This document shows positions 11,563 through 22,442 of a stretch of DNA of 64,000 bases, in pieces. The position numbers and the translations under genes were made by a program. Each line of letters begins with the position of its first letter. The first letter of the stretch is position 1. The stretch spans positions 930,001-994,000 of the forward strand of contig JBANDB010000020.1 in NCBI GenBank assembly GCA_037576215.1, written 5' to 3'. The notes under the pieces were generated by a model. That model saw only the letters and a list, made by a program, of their open reading frames with translations, was not told where the DNA came from and did not search any database. Source of the stretch: Armillaria gallica (lineage: Eukaryota > Basidiomycota > Agaricomycetes > Agaricales > Physalacriaceae).

Positions 11563-12850
11563 CTATTTACTTGACCCAAAGTGCCGAGGCAGGAAGTACT
11601 TTTTGTTTAAGTTCGCACTGGCACTTGAAAGAGACACACTGAGGTCATCATCGAACGGCTCAGAAGCATTGTCACTTGTCGCAGCGGCTATATCTAACCA
11701 CTCTAGCATGAGCTTCGCAAAATTGTGGCAGCGACCTGAGAACACATTGTCGGAGAAGATCACAATAGACAGATATGGCAGTACCAAGAAACCATCTCTC
11801 TTTGATACATTGACATCACAGTCTTTGAAGCGCACACGGCATACTCCAGTTGAGGCAAAAACAATGAAATGTACTGCATTACAAACCCCATTGTGGGCGT
11901 CGGGTAGGTGAGCACCCATGAATGTCCATTATGTAATGGAGTGCTTCACATCCGAGTAATCATGCCTGGAGTGTAGCTTAGGCAGTTTCACAAATGTCGA
12001 TCGCCAATGTATCTTTCTACATCACAAAGATCAGCACTCACCGCAGCACTGCTATCAAGAAACAAACTCCAGCCACATTTAGTATACTTAGATCTTCCTG
12101 TGACAGCGGCGTGGCGATCGTCAAATTTCATGCAGTTGATCATCATCAGCACCTACGGGGGAGGTGCACCTGTGCGTGAGGAGATTAGCAAAAATAACTA
12201 CCAGATGTCAGGCACCCACTGATATACAAGGCCGTGCTGGTCGAGATATTTCTTAGCACACACATAAACAAATAGAACACTGGGATTCACCTTTGTGGGG
12301 TTGACCATCATCAACGGCTCTTTTATAGCTAAATAGTCATCACCAGCTGAAACAGACAGCCTAAACATGTCTAAGACCTAATGGGAACTGTCGGGAAAAT
12401 AAGTTAGGTCCAGAAGATCAAGCGTGCACAACCAAACAGCACTAACTAGCCCCTGCCAATGGCTTGATACTCATACTCATGCTTGAGGGTCGCTACTAAT
12501 AGCAACTGCTAGCGACCGGAGTTTGAACTGAGTCAGAATATGCCAGAATTTCCTGTTTGAAGACGCAATGCCATTGGTCTTGCAATTGGTAGTTGTTGTG
12601 CTGGCTGCCTCCTGCTCTCTGCCAAAGCCAGAGATCTGTATCTGAGTAATTACATTCTCAGTGGTTGAATAATTATAAGCCCACCTCATTTCTAGGCTGT
12701 AGTTTTTTTACTTTACCTTATCCATGAAATGATATGGCTTCAGTCTCATGAGAAGAAAATTTTGTGATATCAGGTGTCCATTTAATGTCAAGTTCCCTCA
12801 AGCAAGATCTAAATTGAAGGTGCCAACAGTCAGTTGATGCTGAATGCTCT
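11563..12850 (-). CDS. Unrecognised, apparently multi-exon gene or young pseudogene
   Basis: Four consecutive minus-strand open pieces read like real protein, unlike the surrounding repeats. They are 12,689-12,477 (70 aa; starts MRWAYNYSTTENVITQ), 12,368-12,198 (56 aa; contains AGDDYLAIKEPLMMVNPTK and ends YQWVPDIW), 12,152-11,988 (KFDDRHAAVTGRSKYTKCGW... to RYIGDRHL) and 11,919-11,563 (118 aa; contains DAHNGVCNAVHFIVFAST and ends LPRHFGSSK). Between them lie intron-like signals, for example GTAGTT...GCTAAT...CACAG at 12,200-12,169 and a TTTCCCGACAG acceptor near 12,386. A further piece upstream (12,840-12,720) is open in one frame and ends near a GTAAAG donor. Exact exon joins are uncertain because no single phase works across all of them, so it may be degraded. 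I recognise no domain. A plus-strand 128-codon frame (11,525-11,911) overlaps the last piece antisense and I rate it less likely. Confidence 0.4.
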
Positions 12851-13201
12851 TACTGCGACAGCGAGCACCGATGAAACACCGTGGCAGTCACTGAGCCGCA
12901 TTTGGCTGAATATTCATACTCCGGTCAGTAGCAACTTAGCTGCTACGATTCGCAAAAGACTCACAAATTATCTACGTGCCCAAAAATCTTATGGAATATT
13001 GTATGCATATGAATAAGCTTGAATTAAAATTTTGAGCTTTAAAAATTGAGTGTATCCTTTATGTTAAATGAATCTGCTACTGAATGGCAGGTCTGCCATT
13101 TGATGTGACTGTGCCTCGGGCATGAGAAAGGTGCACAGAGCGCCGTTTATCATCATCCACTCTGACTTTGGGCTTCTGACACTAAAAAATCATTGTAGAA
13201 T
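12851..13201. other. Unassigned single-copy DNA
   Basis: No match elsewhere in the window was noticed. A 60-codon plus-strand frame (12,834-13,016) has no supporting feature. It may be the upstream region of the minus-strand gene at 11.6-12.85 kb. Confidence 0.4.
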
Positions 13202-13214
13202 TTGCAGGTAGGTC

Positions 13215-13290
13215 TTCTGACACTTCACTCCTTTCCCTTTTCTTTTTCTCTCTTTTTTCTTTTTCTTTTATTTTTTATTTTTTCTCAGAC
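13215..13290 (+). other. Long pyrimidine tract ending in TCTCAG
   Basis: About 65 bases are almost pure C/T and T-rich (13,227-13,289), ending TTTTCTCAG. Such tracts occur upstream of basidiomycete transcription starts and in introns. The 108-codon frame running through it (13,202-13,528) begins with a translated low-complexity tract, so I do not call a gene. Confidence 0.4.
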
Positions 13291-13529
13291 CGACCCACAA
13301 GCATCAGTAGCGAGTCCTGCCAACACCCTATGGTGGTTGATCAGTCATTATCTCTTTGACAAACACCCTCTTTCTTCCTCTCTACTATCAGAAAGAATCG
13401 GGGAATGTGAATGTTTTGTATGGTATTTGATCAGTGGATTGTTGAGGAGACTGAGTGAGGGCTGTAGAGCATTAAATATTAGGCAAGTGTACATAGACTA
13501 TAGCAGTAATATCCAATTTAGTAACTGAC

Positions 13530-15090
13530 AATGTAAGTGCTGCCCTCAAACCTGCCACGCAACCAGTTCCCAGTCTCCTCATCACGATGCCAGCACAACT
13601 TCAGCACTCAGATATCTGTTCAAAAGAAATTGGTAAGAATCTGTTTTGATCATGAAGAAATTAGGCTTATCTTTCGCAGCACGCTTCCAACATGTCTCTC
13701 AAGAAAAAGGTCAGCGTGGGGAGGTTGAGACTGATATAGACGGCATTTTTTGTACTCCGTGATAAAATTTAAAATGCCCTTGCTTTTTTCGGCCCTACTT
13801 AGTTATCTGAAGAGGTAAGATAGTGTTCCCCAGTCAAAGCAGCGGGTCTTGCCGCTGCGCTGATGGGCCTTAGACTTCCGTGGCAATGGCAACACCAACT
13901 CGGAATGAGCTTGGTTAATTAACGTAGTGGCATGGCAATCAAGGCAATCGTGTATGCGAGTGGTTCGGGGCACCTCCGTGCAGTAGAACAATTCCTCTAT
14001 ATGCAAGAATACACTGCGACTTTAAGTCTGCGAAGTAGTACTGCTTGGTAGTCGAGTACTAAATGCTATGGCTTCAAGCTGGTAGAGATCTCTCGAAATG
14101 AGAGGGAATGAAAATGGGTATGACGTGAATACCACGAATCCGTATGAGAAAACGTGCTGCAAGACTAGAAAACATTGCTCGACGGTAATCGGAGCAGGGT
14201 GAACAATGGAGAATAGACTAAATGGTCGGCAATGGTCTATGGGTGAGCAAGGCGATGAGAAAACGGCGTGTGGACTGTGAGTGGCAAAATAAACATGGAA
14301 CGAGGTGCTGAGGGTGGACTGGCGAGAGAAAACATGGAACTACGAAAACTGGTGATGATACTGGTCCTATATGATGTGAGGGTGCTGAGTCAATGTCGAA
14401 ACTGGTCTGGTACTGAAACGATCCTATCCTATGTCAAAACTAACCTTCAAGTCCACTCGAGGGACTGATACTATACGAAAACTTGCTGAACTGATCCTAA
14501 GTCTGCTCTGAGACTACCCAAGTGGGCGACGATAATGATGGCGAAAGTGAAACTGTAAAAACTCCAATGGTGTGAAAGTGAAACGATGATGGCCTATAAA
14601 AGATAACAGGGGCGAGGTATAGCGCGGCGATCACATATTGGCACAGTATGAGCGTGCACCAATAGTGTTAAGAGCAAAGAGCACATAGTGAAGGACTCTT
14701 CACAGTTAAAACCGTGAGATAACTCTGGTGAGCTCAAGAGTCGATGTGTGATCAAGAATATGCTGGTGCAAATGGTATATTGCTATAGAACGGTGAATAA
14801 ACATTGTTTACTGGCGATAGACTAGAGCGTGATGATAATTGACGTAGTCTGGGGTCAACTGGAGATGAACTGCCTTTAAACTATGTTTTCTAGCTAGTTT
14901 TTATACTACAAGTACGAATTTATAAATAGAGTAAATACACGAGACTTAGTAAGGCTGTAAAGCCTTGGCTTTGTAAAAATCATAGGTAACATATGGTCCT
15001 TGGTCTTCTAAAGTAACAGCCATTCGTCGACGTTGCCACATATGGATGTGAACCGTATGGTTTTGCTTGAGCGATGCACAGATCATTAGG
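13530..15090. other. Unassigned DNA with a TATA-like site
   Basis: No open frame above about 66 codons and no match elsewhere in the window. A CCTATAAAAG motif at 14,590-14,599 and a TATAAATAGAGTAAATACACG stretch near 14,919 resemble promoter or LTR sequence; the latter shares AGAGTAATACACGAGAC with 49,502-49,518. The stretch may be an old LTR, but I could not define ends. Confidence 0.3.
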
Positions 15091-15093
15091 TGC

Positions 15094-15472
15094 TGTTTAT
15101 GTTACGATTTTTCAACATTTTCCTTATCTAATCTTATCCGGCACCTCGGCCCCTCACGGCCCCTCGGCTTCACGGCATCTCAGCTCGAGAACCCCAACAT
15201 TCAGAATGGACACCCCAGAACTTCTCGCGAAGCCGCAAATGACTAGCTATTATTAGACTTTACGCACCATATATAAGTAGCACAGCTCTCAGCCATGTAC
15301 CCTAGCTTCGAGCTAAGTTCAATACACCCCGGACTTTACTCTTATTGCTTGCCGAGAGTCTATGTGTTATTGCGCCTCGTCTAGTAATCCCCATGGTTCC
15401 ATCGGACTGTCCAAAGTGAGAGACAGACCCCGTTGGATGCCTCGATTGCTATTCCCGAGTCCAGGCATAACA
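15094..15472 (+). mobile_element. Candidate solo LTR (Gypsy-type ends), 379 bp
   Basis: It starts TGTTTATGTTACG and ends GGCATAACA, giving the short inverted termini TGTTxATG/CATAACA usual for fungal Ty3/Gypsy LTRs. Inside is a C-rich repeat (CACCTCGGCCCCTCACGGCC, 15,142-15,161), then a TATATAAGTAG box at 15,273-15,283 in the position of a U3 promoter. No coding sequence or second copy adjoins it. The flanking bases do not show a clear 5-bp target duplication, so the exact ends are tentative. Confidence 0.55.
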
Positions 15473-16229
15473 GTTTAGCTGTGGATTACTGAGCGATAGT
15501 CATCGTGCTGAGGAGTACGTGTGGGGCAACATTTTCTTGAAGCCTTGGCGAAGTAACAGCCTTAGTAAACACGTTCTGTAGTTGCCGTAGCTGCAATTGC
15601 TGTAGCTGGGAGGGTACTCATGCCAATCACATCATTTTCATTAAATGATCAATGAGCATGTCAACTAGGTACTTCTGAGTGATGCGTCAATTCTGTATTG
15701 GGATGATTGTCGATCGAAGGTGCCTTGCCATGATGAAGTACGGCAATTATGATGCATGGCAAGATGGGATGGATAACAAAGTGCGTGAGGAGTGGTTGCC
15801 ATAGGATAAAAGTGGTATCAGTGTGTGTGCAATCATTGGTTTGCTGAAAGGCCGTTGAAGGGACAGTAGCGTTAATTAGCAGGTAAAATCCGCAAATTCT
15901 GAGCGTACAGAGCCTGGAGGCTCATCAGTGCTGGCCTTCTTATATACTGCACTCTCATATTTGAAAGGGACAGTGACCAGTCATAAGCTCCAGCAAGGTT
16001 GTACATGCCTCAGCAGGTGGCGGGCACTTGTCCTCAAATGTGATTCGGTTTAGCACAGTGCCCATAGATGGCAATCAAATTATGTCACGCTTTTTAAGAA
16101 CATGGTTGCAAGTAAACCCACCCCACCCCCTGTGTTAAACAATAGACTAGATTGTATGATTGTTTTGCCGTATCGATGTGCAGTAAGCTAGATGACGTGG
16201 CAGTTCCCGAAGTCAAAACATCGCTGCCT
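15473..16229. other. Unassigned DNA, weak retrotransposon hint
   Basis: On the minus strand near 15,578-15,537 one frame reads QNVFTKAVTSPRLQEN, faintly like the xxDxFTK motif near the C-terminus of Copia RNase H, but the surrounding frame does not support it. A 32-bp similarity (CAGAGCCTxGAGGCTCATCA, 15,910-15,929) recurs in the LTR-like element at 61,069-61,088. No other content recognised. Confidence 0.25.
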
Positions 16230-16985
16230 CTCATTGAAGTGTTCGATGATCTTGGCAGCAGCCAGGGCATACCTCTGAGGTGCGGGCCAAATGCAAGAGT
16301 TAACGTCCACTCTCGGTATGGAGTGACAAGCTTCATTTTAACAAGATGTATTGATATTGACTGCACACAGCTTTGCATCATCCTCCTCAGACATGATTTA
16401 CATTCCTCGTTGTATGCGCTTTAACCCATATATAAGTATCACATCGTAAGTGACCGCTATTTAGAATCTGGGCTGGGCGAAAGTATTTGCCCTGGTCCGC
16501 TTTGCAATCTTCAATGTGGCTTGTTCATCTCATCGTACCTTCAACACAAAGGTAAGCTTTGAATGTACCCTTACAAAAGAACTAAGTTGTTGTAGGGATA
16601 TTTTTAAGACTCAAGCTCAGGTTGCACGTCTAAACTGAATTCAGGGAGGAAGGTTATGCGGTCCTAGTGCTATCGCTAAAGCAGCTAACATCATCTAAAA
16701 TGCGAAGATAACCTTACATCCATGGCATTATTCCTCTAAACGGGGAGCTCTTAGGATTACCACCAGTTTCAGACACGAGAGACAGCATCCTAAGTTCCTC
16801 GGTTCATTGGGCATTGTTTTTATGTTTTATGACACATGATATCTTCGTTATGAGAGGAACTACTAAGTGCGCAGGAAGGGCGGTTAGGCACTATGTACTG
16901 CGCATACTTAATAAGATGCATTGTTAGATTTTTTTCCATCCCTGATGCAATATCAACCTTGAAGTACTGAATCCTGCTGCACATA
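16230..16985 (+). repeat. Family E repeat, copy 2, CpG-poor, with a local inversion
   Basis: Bases 16,410-16,985 match 57,930-58,510 directly. The adjoining 16,240-16,296 matches 57,850-57,905 only when reverse complemented, so this small piece has flipped relative to the other copy. Many CG sites of the 58-kb copy are TG or CA here. The two overlapping antisense frames at 16,094-16,424 are not conserved. Confidence 0.6.
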
Positions 16986-17760
16986 AACAGTCAGTACTGC
17001 CAGCTTTGCTTTTGTGTAAGGCACACATATATATCCATAGACAAAAAACAGTGTAATAGATATCTGGTTCCGACATTCTTTGCACAGGCGATGATCGATG
17101 ATGAATGTCCTTTTAATTGGCTGCCCATAGTCTTAGTCTTAGTCTATTCAGTCAAGAAGATGGAGTGTTGTAAACTTATTGAACTATTGTGCACCTCCGA
17201 AATTGGTAATGAAAGTGTTGGCAAAAAAATATAAGAAGTGACACTCTAATTCAAGCTAAACTGTAGCAACACCACTCCCAACATGCACCTTTCTTACGAA
17301 GACTTCCAATATGACGCGTGTGTAATCTTTTCATTTCTTGTTTCTAAATCCATCCTCATGGAGACAATTGCAGGGAACTATTGAGGTTTGCAACATATTC
17401 GATTACGGCTCTCTGCTTTGACTAAATTTCTGCTAGGCATTCAGAAGACTGCGACCCAGAGTATGTGGACTCTACACTACCCGAAAGACCAGCTGACATC
17501 ATATGCCAGTCACAGATGCACCTCTCACAGAAAGCAGACCAACACTTCCTCAGGTTCTAGTACTCCTGGAGGGGGGAAGCCTGTTTATCCGCCTAAGGGA
17601 ACTGGCGAGAGCAGAGGGAAAAGATACAGTAGTGCAGGCTCTGCCCACAACAGAAGTAGCGGTAAACCATAGACCCACATACTCTCTAAATGATGCCACT
17701 ACAAATGCTCTTTTGTCAATGAAAGGGTAAATAATGGGCTATGTACAATGGACTTCGACT
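16986..17760 (+). repeat. Family A tail plus family B repeat, CpG-poor copy
   Basis: Bases 17,010-17,090 are the family A arm and 17,150-17,745 the family B block (compare 29,090-29,660 and 47,920-48,520). The B block contains the shared words 'ggttctagtactcctggagg' and 'ccgcctaaggga'. Two overlapping frames of 75-95 codons occur in several copies, but their ends differ, so I treat B as non-coding. Confidence 0.65.
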
Positions 17761-17804
17761 CAAACGCATTCATGCATCATGCAAACACAGAATTCTCTTC
17801 ACCC
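17755..17804 (-). mobile_element. Isolated terminus of a GGGC-ended DNA element
   Basis: On the minus strand it reads GGGTGAAGAGAATTCTGTG followed by TTTGC, the same terminus type as 50,702 and 61,583 (GGGCCAAGAGAATnCTGYG). It lies in opposite orientation to the equivalent sequence beside the B copies at 48.6 and 61.6 kb. Only the end is present. Confidence 0.4.
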
Positions 17805-18605
17805 AATCTGGAAGCGCGATACCCTGGGTAGATAAGCATGAAGATCAATACACATCAATTATATGGCATAATGGAATTTAATAAATTGGATAGGCATAAG
17901 TTTCTCCTGACACAAGTTTGGTTTTTAATCTACAAGTCTATTTTCATCTTCCAGTCTATCGCATAACTTTGGTGTTTACTATAGTCTGGGGATAAGAACT
18001 AGGCTGTGATATGGAAATATCGATTCACCGTCCCACCACCCAGGTACCTGATTGTTGATTGTGTACCATATGGATGCCAAATGTCTGGGAAAGAATACTG
18101 TGGTACCTATGCCGTTCAGCTGGCCATACCATGAACCCTTGAACTCTCCGAGATTTTATTCTCAACACGTATCACTGGGCTCAATGAATTGATTTATCCT
18201 CTGCTTGCAGTTTGTAAAGTTCAAAGTGCATTTGAATCCAGAATTGATGGTCTGGAAGGTGTCAGAAGATATGTGTGCTTCAAAACAAATAATAGCACAA
18301 AAGACATGCATGCCTTTAATTCAATTCTAGGATCATGGATAGACTTCTACTGAAGAGCTTCAAATCCAGGGAACAGACACTGGTGAGCGATGGGACATAA
18401 ATTTGAATTCACTATGTGAAAGGGACATGAAGAAGCGGGTAAAGCAGGTGGATGAGCTGAAGGACTTCAGACTACCATAACAATGGAGGAAAGACATCTG
18501 TGAAGCGTTGAAATAAGGATGGCCAGTTGAACCACATCGTCCTACTCTGAACCCGCTCCCTAGATTCTATCCACATGCATATCACTGCTGGGGTCCATGG
18601 GTGTT
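17805..18605. other. Unassigned CpG-poor DNA
   Basis: Apart from about 25 bases of family B edge at 17,810-17,835, I find no repeat match, no open frame above 60 codons and no RNA feature. Confidence 0.4.
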
Positions 18606-19100
18606 TTGTCCTGAAAGACCGTTAGTAAACACCGGCATGAATTTATGCAGATATTTCCGACAATAAACACCAGCCCAAAAAGACACAAAGAAATAATAAT
18701 ACTTTTTCCAACAATTTCTATCTTCATATTCATGCGAGTGTTTTGTTCATAAAATACCTAAGTATGTACATAAAGTCATTTGGTCCATTTTTCCATACCA
18801 GTTTTTCCGTAAGTGATATTAGGTGTTTACTTCTTGTGTTTCTGATCATGTTCTTTGTCCCAAAACCCCCAAGCAACCACACCACGTGTTATGATGGGGG
18901 TTTCTTTAAGGTGTTTATGGCCGGAAACACCCATAGAACAAAGGAAAGACTGGGTATTTCCTGTCATAAACACCGCAAGAAACACCAGCCATAACACACC
19001 ATGTGTTTGCTCAGGTATTTTTGGAACAAAGACCCCTTTGTAAAGACAAGTATGAAATACCTAATATCATTTATGGCAAAACACCGGTGAGTAAACATGG
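18606..19100. repeat. Cluster of GGTGTTTA / TAAACACC motifs
   Basis: At least six copies of GGTGTTTA or its complement TAAACACC lie within about 360 bases: near 18,628, 18,665, 18,822, 18,911, 18,966 and, in part, 18,978-18,985 and 19,080. Both orientations occur. Such clusters are typical of transposase-binding subterminal repeats in cut-and-paste elements. I could not define terminal inverted repeats, so element identity is unproven. Confidence 0.4.
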
Positions 19101-19187
19101 CATGAACAACATCATATTCTTATCTAGGTAGTTCCGGGGGTGGAAACACTGAGGCAAACATGGGAAAGAAATCATCGAGTCTTTCAT

Positions 19188-20466
19188 GGGCACTAGAAAT
19201 TCTGCATGGTCACCTGTGTGGTACCACACTGGCATGGTGTGTGGCCATGCAGCCATGCAGGTCATTGGTTCAACTCCAGTTGAACTCCACTAAATTTAAT
19301 ATATGTACTGTGCCTACGATGCTTGTGAGCATTCATAATGATATCCTCATGTTTGTTTTGTTTTTATTCCTGAAAATCTTCCAACAAAGATACCCAGTTG
19401 GAAAATGATACCAAAACTGCACTTCCGATATCCACCAATTACAGTGTTTCACACTTCGGGTCTATAGTTTTTGGTGACTAGTGTATCTTAAATGTATATT
19501 TTCATAAGCAGGAGAAACTTAAATGTTCAAATTTTGGTGCTTTTCCATACAAAGTACTCCAAGATCGTAGAGTGGTGCTGTAGACATCAATTATCTATCA
19601 ATACAGCATCAATATAGCTTCGATGTGTCAAGTACTGATACAACCAGACATGGTGACTAACTTACTGATGTCCATTTCTTATGTGAAGATTTGCCGTGAC
19701 CATGCAACTGACCACGCAGGCGTACCAAGCAGGCACACAACCACGCAGGCATGCAGGCACACCATGCAGGCTGACCACGCACAGCTATGCGGATTAACCA
19801 CACTGCCATGCGGACTACGCAGGCACCATGCAGGCTTCATATTGAGATCATGTTGGTCCATACAAGGTTGCCTTCAGAAAGTGCATCATTCGCGCAATTG
19901 CCTTTTGCTTGGCTTGTTTCCTTGGTGTTGCTCATGCTAACTACAGAACATTGTATTCTTCTCATGGTGTCCTCTTCACAGGGAACCCCACATTGTGCAT
20001 CTTATTACTTCTAGCTTAGAAAACTGCCTCTAAGGCATTTTTATACTGTTCGGATACTCATAAAATTATCTACTTCAGTTACAATGCTTTTGATACTCTT
20101 AAATTTGTCAATCCCCTTCAAATGATATTTTCATGCTATTGACCACATTTTAAAGTGTTTCAATATCCTACCAAAGTATTCATATTTGAACCATACAGAT
20201 CATAATGAAGCTGGTTCTATGGAAGGAGCAACAGAAATCAACAGAACACATCGACTCTCGTCACGTTTGATGGACTTGATCAACTTTTGATAGGAGTCAG
20301 GCGATGTGTCAACCACACTGACAACCATGCAGCCACACAGGCTACCACCCTGAATTCTTCTTGCCCCCCCTATGATTTGTCAACCACGCTGATCACATCA
20401 ACCATACAGCCACGCACCACGCAGCCACGCAGCCATGCAGGCGACCACGCAGAATTCTTCTTGCCC
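19188..20466 (+). mobile_element. Non-autonomous GGGCA-ended DNA transposon, copy 1
   Basis: Left end GGGCACTAGAAATTCTGC (19,188-19,205) and right end, read inward from the other strand, GGGCAAGAAGAATTCTGC (20,466-20,449) form an imperfect inverted repeat. Flanks carry the same 8 bases, GTCTTTCA, at 19,179-19,186 and 20,467-20,474, as expected for a target-site duplication, with one extra T on the left. Subterminal and internal arrays of GCRTGG/CCAYGC units lie at 19,199-19,265, 19,695-19,845 and 20,300-20,460. The last about 85 bases are duplicated (another inner end at 20,349-20,366). No transposase is encoded. An 8-bp duplication argues for a hAT- or KDZ-like group and against CACTA despite the CACTA letters. 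Confidence 0.7.
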
Positions 20467-20474
20467 GTCTTTCA

Positions 20475-21257
20475 CTATATTTTTGTTGTACGGTTTTTAC
20501 ACCCAAAAAGATTTAGACAAACACATACCGGTATTTATGAGCAGTGTTTCTGAATATTAGCTCTGCATTATAGTACAGTAGAGGGAACTGGGCTCAACTG
20601 TACATCCAAGTCCAAAACACATGTCGCGTGTATGATGGATCGAAGCCCAAAATGGGGCATGTATTGTGTGAGATAGGCGTCTAGTAGATTACACCAATAT
20701 GCATATATCTACAATCCACATATCGTAACATAAGCACATCGGTAACGAGATATAGAGATATGAACCTGCATTGTGACGTTGAGAGGTCCCAAAAGAAACC
20801 CAGTTAACGAAATACAGAACTTCCCGATATCGACAGACTTCATATTAGCAGTCCTTGTGGCTCAGGCTTCCAAACACAGTATTACATGGTGATCTCGATG
20901 ATGAAGCATGCGACGAAGAAACCTGCTCCCCCATCATTCAATCTGAATCCATATTTCTGTGACACCTGCAGTCAAAAGGGATAGGGTTTGTTTCCAAAAC
21001 AGAAACGATGATAGCTTTTGCAGCAAGATTCAACATCAAGTACGGGTCTGTGTAAGAAGAAGAGCGAGCAGGTCATCGCATCAACAAGGAGCATACTACA
21101 TGCGAGTGTGTATTCTCGTAGCCCCGGTGTAAGGAGATCCTCGTATTTTTGAGTGTGCAACCACTTGCAGCCTCCAAAGTGTCATAAAACACACTAGCCA
21201 TGTTCGTATCTGAGTATCCCCGAGAGCATAGCATCTGATTTTGATATCATCCAGGTG
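20475..21257. other. Spacer between inverted element copies
   Basis: Single-copy in this window. It includes short open frames only (62 codons at 21,160-20,972 on the minus strand). No recognisable gene, RNA or repeat. Confidence 0.4.
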
Positions 21258-22442
21258 GGGCAAGAAGAATTCCGTGTGGTAGCCTGCGTGGCTGCGTGGT
21301 CGCGTGGAGCATGGCTGCGTGGTTGTCAGCATGGTTGACACATCACCCGACTCCTATCAAAAGTTGATCAAGTCTATCAAACGCGACGAAAGTCGACGCA
21401 TTCCGTTGATTTCTGTTGCTTCTTCCATAGAACCAGCTTTATTATGATCTGTAAGGTTTAAATATGAATACTTTGGTAGGATATTGAAGCACTTTAAAAT
21501 GTGGTCAATATTATGAAAACATCATTTGAAGGGGATTGCCAAGTTTAAGAGCATCAAAAGCCTTGTAGCCCAAGTAGATAATTTTATGAGTATCCGAACA
21601 GTATAAAAATGCCTTAAAGGCAGTTATCTAAGCTAGAAGTTTTCAGATACACGATGTGAGGTTCCCTGTGAAGAGGACACCATGAGAAGAATACAGTGTT
21701 CTGTAGTTGGTATGAGCGACACCAAGGAAACAAGCCAATTAAGAGGCAATTACACGAATGATGCATTTTCTGAAGGAAACCTTGTATGGACCAACGTGAA
21801 CTCAATGTGAAGCCTGCATGGTGCCTGCGTGGTTAATCCATGTGGCTGTGCATGGTCAGCCTGCATGGTGTGCCTGCATGCCTGCATGGTTGTGTGCCTG
21901 CTTGGTACGCCTGCATGGTCAGTTGCATGGTTGAGGCAAATCTTCACATAAGAAATGGACATCAGTAAGTTAGTCACCATGTCTGGTTGTATCAGTACTT
22001 GACACATCGAAGCTATATTGATGCTGTATTGATAGATAATTGATGTCTACAGCACCACTCTACGATCTTGGAGTACTTGGTATGGAAAAGCACCAAAATT
22101 TGAACATTTAAGTTTCTCCTGCTTATGAAAATATACATTTAAGATACACTAGTCACCAAAAACTATAGACCCGAAGTGTGAAACACTGTAATTGGTGGAT
22201 ATCGGAAGTGCAGTTTTGGTATCATTTTCCAACTGGGTATCTTTGTTGGAAGATTTTCAGGAATAAAAACAAAACAAACGTGAGGATATCATTACAAAAG
22301 CTCACAAGTGTCATAAGCGCAGTACATATATTAAATATAGTTGAGTTCAACTGGAGTTGAACTGACAACTTGCATGGCTGCATGGCCATGCACCACACCA
22401 GCGTGGTAACATTCAGGTGACCAGGCAGAATTTCTAGTGCCC
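21258..22442 (-). mobile_element. Non-autonomous GGGCA-ended DNA transposon, copy 2 (inverted)
   Basis: Reverse complement of copy 1 over its full length: right-type end GGGCAAGAAGAATTCCGTG at 21,258 and left-type end AATTTCTAGTGCCC finishing at 22,442. The internal GCATGG arrays lie at 21,815-21,925. The flanks TCCAGGTG and TCACAGGG are only approximately alike, so its target duplication has decayed or is misassigned. With copy 1 it forms arms of about 1.2 kb around a 0.8-kb spacer. Confidence 0.65.

Noticed and set aside
11525..11911. 128-codon plus-strand frame overlapping the candidate minus-strand gene
   Set aside because: It has no plausible neighbours in the same orientation, whereas the minus strand has a run of open pieces with intron-like joins. 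Not fully excluded.
13202..13528. 108-codon frame starting MQVGLLTLHSF
   Set aside because: The first 30 residues are a translated pyrimidine tract, and no conservation or domain is visible.
15537..15600. Copia RNase H C-terminus from the phrase VFTKAV
   Set aside because: Only a handful of residues fit, and flanking sequence in the same frame shows no further retrotransposon signal.
19695..19845. CRISPR-like array
   Set aside because: The repeated GCATGG/CCACGC units are short, irregular and lack spacers of constant length; they belong to a transposon.
19191..20463. Calling the GGGCA element a CACTA transposon from its CACTAG end
   Set aside because: The other end reads CAAGAAG, all ends have GGG before CA, and copy 1 is flanked by an 8-bp rather than a 2-3-bp duplication.
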